NCBI GenBank assembly: GCA_964036195.1
Contig: OZ038456.1
Location: 22,359,792 to 22,423,791 of the forward strand
Source of the DNA: Sphaerolaimus hirsutus
Lineage: Eukaryota; Nematoda; Chromadorea; Monhysterida; Sphaerolaimidae
Direction of reading: 5' to 3'
Length of the DNA stretch: 64,000 nt
The notes beneath the pieces were generated by a model. It worked only from the letters and a program-made list of their open reading frames with translations. It was not told the DNA's origin and did not search any database. Below are positions 21,415 to 32,200 of this stretch, piece by piece (position 1 is the stretch's first letter; each line of letters starts with the position of its first letter). Made by a program: the position numbers and the translations under genes.

Positions 21415-23459
21415 CCACTGCGCTGACATCCTCCTGTCCAACTGCCCCGCGTGCGGCCACGATGAACAACTCACGGTAACCTCACCGTAACCGACATTAG
21501 GGTGTCAAATTTCCGTTTTTCGTTTTCCGCAGGCAAATTTTTGCCATTCCGTTTTCCACCTGCTGAATTTTTTTTTCAGCTTTCCGTTCCGTTTTCCGGA
21601 CACTTTTTTCCGTTTCCATTTTTCCGGCTCATTTTCCGTTTTGTGGCTAAATTTTCAGTTTTTCTGCCTTTTTTCCGTTTTACGCCTCAATTTCCAGTTT
21701 TTCCGCCTAATTTAACTTTTTTCTGACTCACTTTATGTTTTCTGTCACAGCCAAACTGGTAAACATTCATGCAGATTGTCAATTATGTGAATTTTTTGTT
21801 TCCAGCAAAATTTAAGCAAATTTTTCCGTTTCCGTGCAAATTTAATTTTTCTATTTCCATATTCCGGCTGTTGATTTTTTTTTCTGTTTCCATTTCCGTT
21901 TTCCACCAAGTGCAAAATTTTTCCTGTTTTCTGTTCCGTTTTCCGGCCGCTGAAAATTTTTTTCCGTGTCCATTTCCGTTTTCCATTAAAAAAATTTTTT
22001 GACACCCTAACCAACATCACACCTACCTTCTGAAAAATTAACCAAATTTTTTTCACATTTTTCCATCAGAATATACCAGTAAATCCTCGAATAAGCCCCC
22101 CCCCCCCCCGTCAAATAACTCCCCCTGTAAGCTGACTGAGGAAAAAATAACTCCGCCTCAAATAACTCCCCCTCTTTTATGGGTGGGAAAAAGTCCTTGT
22201 AAAAAAATGTACGTATGTATATGTTCATTGATAATATGCATTATTTTACATTTTTTTGCACACACGCTTTGATTTCATTGCATGAATTAAAGTATTTACC
22301 GTATTACCTCGAATTATCCCCCCTTGAATTAACCCCCCCTCGAAATACCCCCCCTAAATTTCGGCTGAGGAAATAATAAAAAACCCACTTTTGTCTACTG
22401 ATCGTAGTCGTTGCTGTACAGAGAATGGAACTATCTCTGTCATAAACTGACAACAAATTTTGAACAAACAAGTACGATAAATATAAAATATAAAAATGAT
22501 TTCAAATTCAACAAAATTTTAGATTCGCTCATCAGATCACGTATCGGGTACAATGGATTTCAGAGTAGGTATATTTATTTGATGGGAGGGTTACAAAATA
22601 AACAAAAACGGTTGGGTAAATATTTCGCTGTTTTTTGAAATATGAATAAGCACATACTATCGACAAAATTGCACAGCACATGAAGCCTTGGCCGGTGCCT
22701 TTCCCGGTGCCTTCTACTTTGGCCCTGGTGCTAGCACCTTTAACACCGGCAAAAAAATGGCACCGCACCGCACCGGCACCGGTGCTATTCTGAAAAAAAT
22801 GGCACCGGCACCGGCATGACACCCCTGAAGATTGCAATGGCACCGCACCAGCACCGGTGCTGGTGCCCTTCGGTGCCCAGCACCGGGGCACCGGTGCCCC
22901 GGTGCCTTTACATCACTACTTAAGAGTACGTTTTGTTGCCTTGAATTCCCTGAAAAATTCGAAAAGTATTTTCGAATTTTCGAATTTTTTGAAAAATAAA
23001 TCGATTTTTAAGTGTTTTTGACTAGGGGTGAAATAAAAATTTGAAAATTATGAAAAAATTCGAAAATTCGAAAATGTTTTCGAATTTTCAAATCTTTTTT
23101 TTGCCATCGTTAGGTGGGGTATCTCGAGGAAATACGGTAGGTGATCAATGATGCCAAAGCGATAATTTGGGGTGGGGTATTTCGAGGGGGTGTTTATAAA
23201 TTAATAGTGTCCATTTTAAGGGCTTTTTCGAGGGGGATAGATCGAGGATATAAGGTAGGTGATAAATGATGCGAAAGCGATAAAGAGCGGGCAACTCGAC
23301 CCGCAGGAAAAAGTCAGAAATGGCTGCGGCATCGCCGAACAGAGACTGTTGGCTATGCAAATGCCCGTGCGGAAGCGCAGTGGCGCAATGAGCTTCATCC
23401 CCGGCATGGCGGCGGGCGGGCGGCGGCTGCTGAACGCCGGTGCGAACTTGGCCGGCTGA
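21415..23459 (+). CDS. Secreted cysteine-rich peptide precursor, copy B (exon 1 missing)
   Basis: The end of exon 2 (21415-21475, then donor GTAACC) encodes a His-Cys and the NCPACGHDEQ segment of copy A. Exon 3 (23307-23459) follows CGACCCGCAG and encodes 50 residues: a linker EKVRNGCGIAEQRL, the basic site RKR, a Gly/Ala/Met-rich tail, an internal GGRR and a C-terminal Gly. Both exons are open and in phase 0. The signal-peptide exon is not visible and likely lies in the gap. The RKR and GRR sites plus terminal Gly look like propeptide processing and amidation signals. That is inference from motif only. Confidence 0.6.
21498..22009. mobile_element. GGAAAACGG-type hAT-like element in intron 2 of copy B
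   Basis: The ends are TAGGGTGTCAAATTTCCG and TTTTTTGACACCCTA. The flanking octamers ACCGACAT (21490-21497) and ACCAACAT (22010-22017) match at 7 of 8 positions. The interior is TTTCCGTTTTCC-like words. It sits 22 bp inside the intron. Confidence 0.85.
22078..22385. mobile_element. Remnants of two CCGTA-family MITEs
   Basis: About 22078-22290 matches the AAATCCTCGAATAAGCCCCC subfamily. At 22300 a new left end CCGTATTACCTCGAATTATCC begins but has no matching right end before the next element. Confidence 0.55.
22386..22918. mobile_element. Left-truncated GGCACC-type hAT-like element
   Basis: The right end GGTGCCTTTACATCACTA is intact at 22918. The unique middle (CTGATCGTAGTCGTTGCTGTACAG onward, two words) matches the middle of the full copies at 37628 and 44312. 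The left arm is absent. Arms are GGCACC/GGTGCC words. Confidence 0.7.
22919..23112. mobile_element. Partial TTCGAA-type hAT-like element
   Basis: The right end TTTTTTGCCATCGTTA is at 23112 and the interior has TTCGAAAATTCG words. The left part is missing because the GGCACC element abuts it. The join sequence CTTAAGAG matches the interior of full TTCGAA copies. Confidence 0.6.
23138..23283. repeat. 28-bp direct repeat flanking a MITE fragment before exon 3 of copy B
   Basis: TAGGTGATCAATGATGCCAAAGCGATAA (written here only by its start, TAGGTGATCAATGATG) at 23138-23165 recurs with two mismatches at 23256-23283. Between them is a GGGGTATTTCGAGG MITE fragment. The second copy leads into the exon 3 acceptor. 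Confidence 0.6.
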
Positions 23460-23663
23460 GAAACGCTCTACGTAGGGCCCCAGTCGTACCAGGATTCGAT
23501 GAATGAAATTTTGTTGTAGATTTCGTGATGAATCATTCCATAGTGAAAGTGAAATGTTATGATGAAAAATTGGATATTTTGGTTCATTATTCAGATGGGT
23601 CATGGTAGTATTGCATACTAAGTGTGATGTCCGCCGAATATACGTGCTCAGTGCTGCTATGGG

Positions 23664-24568
23664 TAGTGATGTTAAAGACACCGGGAAAAATGGCACCGCA
23701 CCGCACCGGCACCTTTCCCATCACGTGAAAATGGCACCTGGCACACTGGGGCACCGGCCAAAAAATGGCACCGCACCGCACCGGCACCGTTGCCATTCTG
23801 GCAAAAATGGCACCGGCACCTAAGGGCACCGGAGGGTTGCCGGTGCTAGCACCGAAAGGCACCGCACCGGGTAAAATTTTGTGTAGTGATATTAAAATGC
23901 CAGAACCTTGGCCGGAAGCGCCAAAAGCGCCCTGGCACGTTTCCAGCCCCCAGCACCAAAATATATGGCGCCATGGCAGAATGGCGCCAACTGCCATGGC
24001 GCTGGGCACTAATAGTGCCACAACGAAATGGCACCTGAAGCCAAAAGAGTCATGGCGCTTTTTGTGTTGGCGCCAGCAACAACGCCATGCGAATTCGCAG
24101 GCGCCAGGAGTACTCGGCGCCAGGACCAGGGCGTTTGTTTATTTTAACAACATCGCTCCTTATTGACACCTCGGAATCACTTTTATCGGACTCAGAATCA
24201 ATAATTGTTTCGTTTAAAATAGATAGTTTTTATGTTTGTCAAAAGAAAAGCAATAAAAAAGTGGCTGTGGGCACATGTTCAATGTGAATTTGATTGGGTC
24301 ACTTTTTAAATTAACACACATGTCCTGGAATAAACCGCACTTCACGCCCTTGAAACCCTGCCGGTGCCTTTCCCGGTGCCCCACTTTTTGCGGCCGGTGC
24401 TAGCACCTTAAGACACCCTCGAAAAGGGCACCGCACCGCACCGGCACCGGCAGGGCACCTCTGAAATGTACGAGGTCACCGCACCAGCACCGGTGCTGGG
24501 CCACCGGTGCTGGTGCCCTTCGGTGCCCAGCACAAGGGCACCGGTATCTCGGTGCCTTTACATCACTA
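23664..24568. mobile_element. GGCACC-type hAT-like element in the 3' UTR of copy B
   Basis: The ends are TAGTGATGTTAAAGACACC and GGTGCCTTTACATCACTA. The flanking octamers GCTATGGG (23656-23663) and GTTATGGG (24569-24576) match at 7 of 8. Copy A at about 19775 reads GCTGTTATGGCTTTG without the insert, which is the empty site. A GGCGCC-type segment lies inside (from about 23884), so the element is composite. Confidence 0.85.
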
Positions 24569-24686
24569 GTTATGGGCTTCGTGACAGAAAAGTTGGGGCA
24601 GTGTGACTCAATCTGACCATCTGGCACAGGTTCACAAACATTTTTATAGTCTCCCTAATCTGGATCACGCAAAATAGATAGATATA

Positions 24687-24692
24687 AATAAA
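24687..24692 (+). terminator. Candidate poly(A) signal, copy B
   Basis: AATAAA in GATATAAATAAACTAAATAG, homologous to 19894-19899 in copy A. Confidence 0.55.
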
Positions 24693-24795
24693 CTAAATAG
24701 ACGCTATCAATTTGAAAATGCATGTTGAAAAGAAATATGAATTATTTAACTCGGCGGACATGAAACGAATCAGTGATTCGGTCCTTGGTTACCAG

Positions 24796-25878
24796 TAACG
24801 ATGGCAAAAAAGATTCGAAAATTCGAAAACATTTTGGAATTTTCGATTTTTTTTTGGAATTTTCGAATTTTTATTTCGCCCCGAGAAAAAACACTGAAAA
24901 ATCGATTTATTTTTCAAAAAATTCGAAAATTCGAAAATAATTTCCGAATTTTTCAGGGAATTCAGGGCAACAAAAGGCACTCTTAAGTTCAACGTGCTAA
25001 ATAAATAGGCAATTGATACGCGGCGCGTATGATAAGGCGTTATGTAACAAAAAAACATCAAAAAATGCCCTGTAAAATGTCAAATGTCATGTAAAGTGTT
25101 AATAGTTATGGAAATGCCCCGGAAAATGGCTAACATATTTGCTATTTTCCACGGAATTTCCATGATTTTAGACACTTTGCATCACATTTGACATTTCACA
25201 AAGCATTTTACAGGGTGTGGGACTGCCCATAGGAACTGCACATATTTATGAGTGAATGAGATATGTGAATGATGAATGTGATTAAAGATAAGAGTGGTCT
25301 CCAGTATTGGTTTAGAAGTACCTGTATTTTGGTATTTTGTGAAGTAAGCACCGTATGCACTGAGTACAGAGAAATGTGTATGCAGTAATTGTTGAAAATT
25401 TGTGCACTGATTTTTTTATTTGATGCCGATTTTTGATTTGATGCTGATTTTTGATTTGATGCCGATATTTTATTTGATGCCGATTTCTTAATTGTTGTTT
25501 TATTGCCTTCCTGTGTTGGATCAATGTGTGAATGCAATGTAGAAGTAGCACACTGGTCGGCATAACTCCTTCCATCATTTTAATGCTAAATTGTAATCAA
25601 AATACAGTTAAAACATGATCAAAACATAAAAAGAGTCGAAAGTCTGTGTTTACAGCTTCAGATTCAATATTTTTCCAAAAAAAATTCGAAAATTATTTGA
25701 AAAAAAATCGAAAAATAGCCAAAAAGTTTCGAAATTTGCCAAAAAAGATGCGAAAGGTTGAAAATTCGAAAATAAAATTCGAAATTCAAAAAAAAAATTG
25801 GAGAAAAATTTGAAAATTCATTTCAGAAAAAAACACTTAAAAATTAAAATACTTTTTTTGGAGGGTTTGCCATCGTAA
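24796..25878. mobile_element. TTCGAA-type hAT-like element, full length
   Basis: 1083 bp with ends TAACGATGGCAAAAAAG and TTTGCCATCGTAA, flanked by a perfect 8-bp duplication GTTACCAG (24788-24795 and 25879-25886). It is inserted in an ACTCGGCGGAC-family copy starting near 24749. The same target in copy A, at about 20000, is uninterrupted (CCTTGGTTACCAGTGATG). The arms are TTCGAAAATTCG words. The middle includes a TGTAAAATGTC foldback (25070-25225) and a minisatellite. Confidence 0.88.
25407..25490. repeat. 18-bp minisatellite
   Basis: About four and a half copies of ATTTGATGCCGATTTTTG with few changes, inside the hAT-like element. Confidence 0.75.
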
Positions 25879-25886
25879 GTTACCAG

Positions 25887-26524
25887 TGACAAATTTTGAC
25901 AAAATGAAAAGACGCAGGTTTCGTCCCTTTTTATGGACCTGCTACCCAATTTTATGCGGGATCTCATCAGCATCAACATAAATGGGTACTTAAAAAACCT
26001 ACTACATCACCTAATACCGGCACAAATGCACAAAACCACCAAAAACGAATGTATAAATCAAACCAACCCTTTGCGGACCATGCCTAGTGGGACTATTGTT
26101 GGCAGAGGCCATCCTGGGGCGTTTGAACTGCTGCCTGTTGGTGTTGTTGCTGTTGTAGTAGTTGTTGTTGTTGTTGTGCGCGCCGCCGCGACCGTAAAAG
26201 GGCGGTTTTCCCACTGTGTTGGGAACTTATACATAGAACTACTCTCAACAGCGTCAGACACTGAAAAAACGTTACACCTAAAAATGTACTCACTTCCACA
26301 CAACTTTCAGACATAGAAAAACGTTGTTCTGCCACAGAACTACGAAATAGTCATTTATTGCCGGCCACAAAATTTTAGAAAGTCCATATCCGCAGGTAAA
26401 GTCCAGGTACCGCAAATGGAAATTTCTTATTTATTTATTTTCCATAGTGGGATACAGTCGTGCGCACAAATTTCCAGCGAATGTCCAAATGAAGTTGTTT
26501 ATTGGGGGGGGGGGGTGATAAAAG
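25887..26524. other. Unassigned stretch with a GTT microsatellite
   Basis: A run of GTT/GTA triplets lies at about 26139-26178, next to a GC-rich patch. On the - strand it reads as poly-Asn/Thr/Gln in overlapping frames, so ORFs here are low-complexity shadows. AATAAA on the - strand near 26500 and a poly-C run lie just downstream of the reverse-transcriptase fragment and may be its 3' end. Confidence 0.4.
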
Positions 26525-27753
26525 TCAGTGGAGAATAGCATGAAGAGTGTGTTTAAGCTCAGACTCTGAGCCAGCGCCTGGTTTCATAGCTAATTCTCTT
26601 TTTGTCTCCACGAATTTTTTAAAACCCCCCAATATAACACCTAATTCATAGCCTGCATCGAGCAGCTCATTAAATGTGTACTTTATAACCAGAAAAAATT
26701 GTGCACGCGACGAGCTTGTCCTCGCTATACATATCAATGCCCCAAAATTTGTATTTTTCTTAAGCATTTCCGAGACATTAGAGTCAGGCTGTATGCACTT
26801 GACAACTTTAAAGTTGAAAAGTCTACGTTTGTCATAGTTTCTGTAGACAAGTGTATCACCATGGAACATTAATTCCAAATCTAGGAATGGACAGTTTCCA
26901 CTGCTAGGGTCAGAGGCCATTTCAAGGGGTAATGTGGGTGGATAAATACTATTCTTTGCATCATCTACAAAATCTAAATAGTTGACAGCAGGGCAATCAT
27001 CTACGTATCTAAAAATATTGTTCACTCTTAAGATATTCACACTGTTTATGTTTTCTTTTACAAATTTGTACTCAAGTATTGACAGAGTTGAGTTGGCCAG
27101 AGCCGGGGAATGTGCTCCCCCGGCTGGTATACCACATTTCTGCTGAAAAATCAAGCCAGCAAATTCTACATAGTTTTCAGTTATACTTAAGTCCAAGCAT
27201 TCCAGCAGTTCCTGTCTAGTCAATGTAGTGATTGCGCGTTTTTTACCAAAACTATCCACTGAAATATGATTTTTATAAATATTCACAAAGTCACTCTTAA
27301 CCAGAAGAGTAATAGCAAATTTTAAACTGTCTACCATTTTGGGTAGATTGGGAACAGTGTATTAAAATCCGCAGTATACGCCATATCAATATGTTTATTT
27401 TGCCATTTATCTAGCCAACTTAAAGCCTGCATGGTGCTATCCACCATCCAGAAATGATTTATTCCAGTACGTTCAAAAATAACGGTACAATAACATTTTA
27501 ACATGCGTAACAATGATTGTAAAATGACAGACGCCAGCAAGCATAATGGCTTGGTGCTAGATTTTTTGGCACTGCTCACAAAGCAAAATTTATAGGGGGT
27601 CTTATGCAGTTTGGCTGTCCAAAATAGTAGTGGAATAGTTTCCGTGAAACTACCCACTGCATAGTTGTATCTATTGGTGATTGTCTGATGCCAGCACAAC
27701 AATTTTGTGAGTTGCGTGCATTTTTCTCCACCATACTTACACCATACCACCAT
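26525..27753 (-). pseudogene. Penelope-like reverse transcriptase fragment, frameshifted
   Basis: Two overlapping - strand ORFs (27331-27753, then 26525-27337) are consecutive parts of one reverse transcriptase. The first has a FWTAKLHKTPYKF segment like the LPKLHK motif that precedes the polymerase core in Penelope-type enzymes, and ends with ADFNTLF, the motif A aspartate. The frame breaks immediately after. The second carries GIPAGGAHSPALAN (about residues 69-82), the catalytic FRYVDD (YVDD at 111-114) and a CPFLDLEL segment typical of this group. No GIY-YIG endonuclease is seen. The 5' end stops at about 27764, where peptide-gene flank sequence begins, so the copy is truncated as well as shifted. 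Family assignment rests on motif order only. Confidence 0.65.
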
Positions 27754-27902
27754 ACTTACACCAGTTTTCAGCTGGCCGTCTGCCAGCTGAAGACATAACT
27801 CCTATCTGTTTGTAGAGTATCGTGTCTGCCGAGTATATGGCTATAATATAATAATTCATATTTCTTTTCAACATGAATTTTCCAATTGATAGCATTTATT
27901 TA

Positions 27903-27908
27903 GTTTAT
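27903..27908 (-). terminator. Candidate poly(A) signal, unit 1
   Basis: TTTATT on the + strand (AATAAA on -) in the AGTTTATTAATATC context shared by all copies. About 290 nt from the exon 3 stop. A hairpin CAGCTGGC/GCCAGCTG lies at 27769-27790, beyond it. Confidence 0.5.
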
Positions 27909-28542
27909 TAATATCCATCTATTTTGCGTGATCCAGATTTGGGAGACTATAAAAATGTGTGAAGCTGTGCCAGATGGTCAGATGGAATCACAACTGTTCT
28001 GTACGAAGCCCAGCAGCACTGAGCACGGACATCCGGCCGACATCACCAACGATGGAAAACTACCATAACCCATCTGAATAATGTACGAAAAATTATACAA
28101 TTTTTTTCATCACAACATTTGAGTTGGACTATGGACGTATGTATAACGAAATTTATCACGAAATATTATTCATACAAATATGGTAGGATTTTTGGTCACT
28201 ACCCGGACAACTGCTTAAAGTTCTCCTCAGCAAGAGATGCCGTCAAGTGGAAAAGGTCCCAACGTTTTTGCGTTGGCATTTGCATCTGCGCCAGTCTCTG
28301 TTCGGCCATGCCGCAGCTCTTTCTGACTTTTTCCTGCGGGTGGTAGTGATGTTAAAGGCACCGGGAAAAATGGCACCGCACCGCACCGGCACCTTTGCCA
28401 ACGCATGAAAAGGGCACCTGGCACCCTGGGGCACCGGCCAGAAAATGGCACCGCACCGCACCGGCACCGGTGCCTTTTGGAAAAAATGGCACTGGCACCG
28501 AAGGGCACCGGCGGGTTGCCGGTGCTAGCACCGAAAGGGCAC

Positions 28543-28984
28543 TGTTGAGCCCACGGCTCTCGAATTTCCGAATGACTTCGCAAGTCAACTCAACAACACC
28601 GTCAACCCGCCCGGCACGTTCTGGACCTCAGCGAGCAAATGCTGAGTCCAGTCCAAAGGTGCCCTTCTCAGCGTGTGAAAGTATCGTGAGCGTGAATCTA
28701 CTTTTCGTTGAGATGGAAGTGGTTTTCTGATAGACGTTTCCGCAACTGTAAAACACTGACATTTACTTCAGCACACGAAACGAGTGCACGCGCACCGAGC
28801 AAAAAGTCAATATGGAACGACAAAAAACGCCCACATGAATAAACCCTGAAAATCTGCGTGAAAAGAGAATAATATCAATTTGGCGGCTGGGGTGCCTAAG
28901 CCGCCTGAAACGTAAATCTCGCGGGTTCATGCCAACCGCATGGAACCCATCTACCCGTGTAAATATCACCCGCACGATACAACA
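28543..28984 (-). repeat. 3' LTR
   Basis: 442 bp. In element orientation it starts TGTTGTATCG and ends GGGCTCAACA, i.e. TGTT...AACA inverted ends. I see no difference from the 5' LTR. Confidence 0.93.
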
Positions 28985-28993
28985 CCCCCCCCC
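28985..28993 (-). other. Polypurine tract
   Basis: Nine consecutive G on the - strand directly adjoin the 3' LTR, the expected position for plus-strand priming. The 3' untranslated part of the element (28994-29228) has no other feature. Confidence 0.75.
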
Positions 28994-29228
28994 ATGACAA
29001 CCGAAGGGGGGTCACACAAAGAAACCAAAAAACCCGTAAGTCAGAAATTTGTTTGGGAAAAACTTTTCCTAACTTAGTAATCCATAAAATGAAAAAATAG
29101 CCTTCAGCTTATTAGGGAATACAAAACTGCAAAAATGTAAATATGCACAATCGCTGCCAAAAATCACTAAAAAGAATGGATAAAACGTAAAACGGAAAAA
29201 TAGAAAAATAACTTAAGTTGCGCTCTAC

Positions 29229-32200
29229 CTACTCGCTTGAATCATCTACCAACACGCGGCGCGACTTGCGGCCCTTGTCGCTGTGGCGAGACGAGCGCTT
29301 GCGGTGTTTCTTAGGCGCGGCGGGCACGTCGGGCGGCGTGCGACTGCCGGCTGGGGAGATCTCGGGCGACGCGGCTGCGCTTGGCAGCGGCGACAGCTGC
29401 GCCGGTATCACGGCCAGCTGCAGCTGCGGCACGATCGGCGAGTTCTGCGGGCGAGCGTTCATGTGGCGCTGCTCGCGTGCAAGCATCTGCAAGGGTGTAA
29501 ATGGCACCTGCGGGGCGGCAACGACAGCTTCAGCGGCCACGTGCACCTGCGCCGCTTCGTCCTGTACACCTACAGCGTGGGCGGCATCATCGTGAATTTG
29601 CGGCGGCATGATAGTGACCAGCGTGCTGGCTGGGCGATCGTGGATCAGCCCAAACGTGATATCATACGCGGAGGGCTCTTTCTCAGCTTTTTGGATTGCG
29701 GCCCTGGCGGCCAGGCAGCGCGGCACGGCACTTGCGCCCGGCAATGGCCGCTTCGTCAGCGCCGCGATGCGGCGCTGGCCCACCAGCCACTCCAAAATGA
29801 CGCCCTCAACTAAGTTGCCCTGATCGGCAACTTTGGCGGCTAACATTTGGTTTGCCTCGGTAAGTGCCCTGACGCGGTGTCCTAGCTGCTGCGAGCTGGC
29901 GCGCTCCAAATCGAGCTCTATTTGCAGGCGGCGCATATCACACTGTACCTCGGTTTCCCTGGCGGCTGCGGCGTTTTCTAACTGCTCTTTTTCGACTGCC
30001 AACTGCGTTTCCCTGTTGAGCGAAATGCGTAGCAGTGCGAGCGCTTCTGTCGGCGTGGCTTGCAGTTTCAGCATCGATCGTTCCAGCGCCGCATTCTGCG
30101 CCTTCAGCGTGATGATTTCCTGTCGAGCTGAAACAAGGGCATTGTTTTGGCGCGCTGCCAGGTCTAAACATGACTGTAACCGCTCTGCGTTGCGTAATTC
30201 ACCTACAATGCCATGTTGTAGCGGATTGAAAGCTCTGCGAAAAATCAGTTCACATTCGGGGTTGCGAATGGGTGCCGCGGGTAGGAGGGGCATTTTTTCA
30301 ATTATCAACTTTGCATCTACTGGGGTCGCTTTTGGGGGCCCGAATGCCCCATGAAATACTTGGCATTCTGCCCGCTCGGTCGGGCTACTAGTGTGAATCC
30401 GGACATAATCCCAGCCCACTAAATCTGAAAATAGTGCACCTGTGTCCGGGGGTGTTTTCGCGGCCGCAGCCATGCGGTCGGCTTTATCGTCGGCTTGTGG
30501 CGCCGCCTCTTGTCGCTGCACTCGCGGACCCCAGCGCGACAGGCGCTGCGTGTCGCCCTGCCGTTCGGTCGGCGGCACGGTTTTGCGTCGCTGCTCGTTG
30601 CTGGCCGGGTCATCTGCGGCGCCGAACTTCTGCGTTTCGGCCACACAAACTTCACCTAAATTGTGGCTCACGTTTTTCCACCAGCTCGGCCGCCGCCGGA
30701 GGGTGAAGCGAAGCCGCTGGCGCTGCGCCGCGTTTGCGAGCCGCTGCTTCCGCACATGCAACCGCCGCTTCACCTGCAATGGGACATCCACCTGTCGGCC
30801 ATTTCTGCGACTAAAAACTCTGCCGACTAGCTGACCTGTAGCGCCGTCGCTTCGTGCGGCCGTGTCGCTCACCGGCGCGAGTTTGTGCGTTCGTGCGGCC
30901 GCCCGGCTGCTCATCATCGAGGCTTGTTTGGCTAACCGCCGCGTGGCATTTTCGTTGGCGCGGAGGGCCGCGTCGGACAAGCCGCCCGCTCTGCGCGCCC
31001 TGTGCAGGACCGCTAGCTGGTCGAGCACGTTTTCTAGGGACGACATAGTGTCTGCGGTGGGGGGGTGTGCCAATGTACCTATTTTCTGAGGTTTGGCAAC
31101 CGTCCAATTATCTGTCAGAAGTCCCCTCACCTGTGTGCGCGAATGTAAATTCGGGCCGTGCACGTGCGCCAGCTGCGGCGTCGTTATGCTGCTGCTCGTC
31201 GAAAATAGATAGTTATTGCACGCCTGAGTGTGGGAGCATTTGTGTGTGGATGGATCGGTCGGTGGCAGTGTTTGCCCGGGTGCGTCAACACTCGTTTCGT
31301 TTTTTATTTTCTCAGCCGGTACAAGTGTGTCTATCGGCACCCTTTGTACCCGCCCTGCAATTTCTATCAAAGCGATTGATTTGTCGATCCCCAGAATTTC
31401 GTAGGGACCTGTAAACAGCGGCTGCAGTTTTTTTTCTACAGACATTCCCCATTTTTTCTGTTTATACACCCGGTCTCCTATTGCCGGCGTGTTTCTAATT
31501 CGTTTGTCTCTTGCCATTTGATAGCGCTGTTGCGCGTTTTGCAGGCAATATCGAGCTTTACGCCACAAATCGCCCAGTTTTCCTGGGTGACTTGCTAGGT
31601 CTGGGATTTTGTCTGCGATCGTGGATAATGTGCGCTGCATTCTTGTGTTGCTACTTGGCGGTCCCTGCGTTTGTTTCTGACAGATAGTATCTGTTCTCAC
31701 TCCTGTTTTCCCCAGAATCGATGGCATGTATCCGAAAAGCAATTCAAACGGAGCGTGTGCGATGTCTCTGTTGTACGCCACATTCATTCGTAATGAGATT
31801 TCTGGCAGCGCGCTTGGCCAGTTGCGGGACTGGTTATTTGCCTGTGCCCACTGACGCACCAGCTGTTCAGCGCTTCGGATGCCCCTCTCTGCCAGTCCAT
31901 TTGATTGCGAGTGGTATGGCGTAGTGGGTCTCACTGCAAATCCCCATTTTTCTGCCAGGCTGTCCACGTCTTTATTGATAAATTCGGTCCCGTTGTCGCA
32001 TATCACCTCTTGTGGCGCTCCAAAATGGAAAATGAGCCGCTTTTCAATCGCTTCTGCTACTTGTGCGCCTGTTAGGTGTCGTAACGGTGCTAATACGACT
32101 GCACGCGTCAAGTAATCAACTATTACAAGCAAGTGTCTGTAGTTTGCGAAGCTCGGCATCGGTGTGGTGTCGATTGCTACTTTGGCCCATGGCCGCGTTC

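Noticed and set aside
26011..26335. Poly-Asn/Thr/Gln ORFs on the - strand
   Set aside because: All three frames over a GTT/GTA microsatellite are open. Low-complexity shadow.
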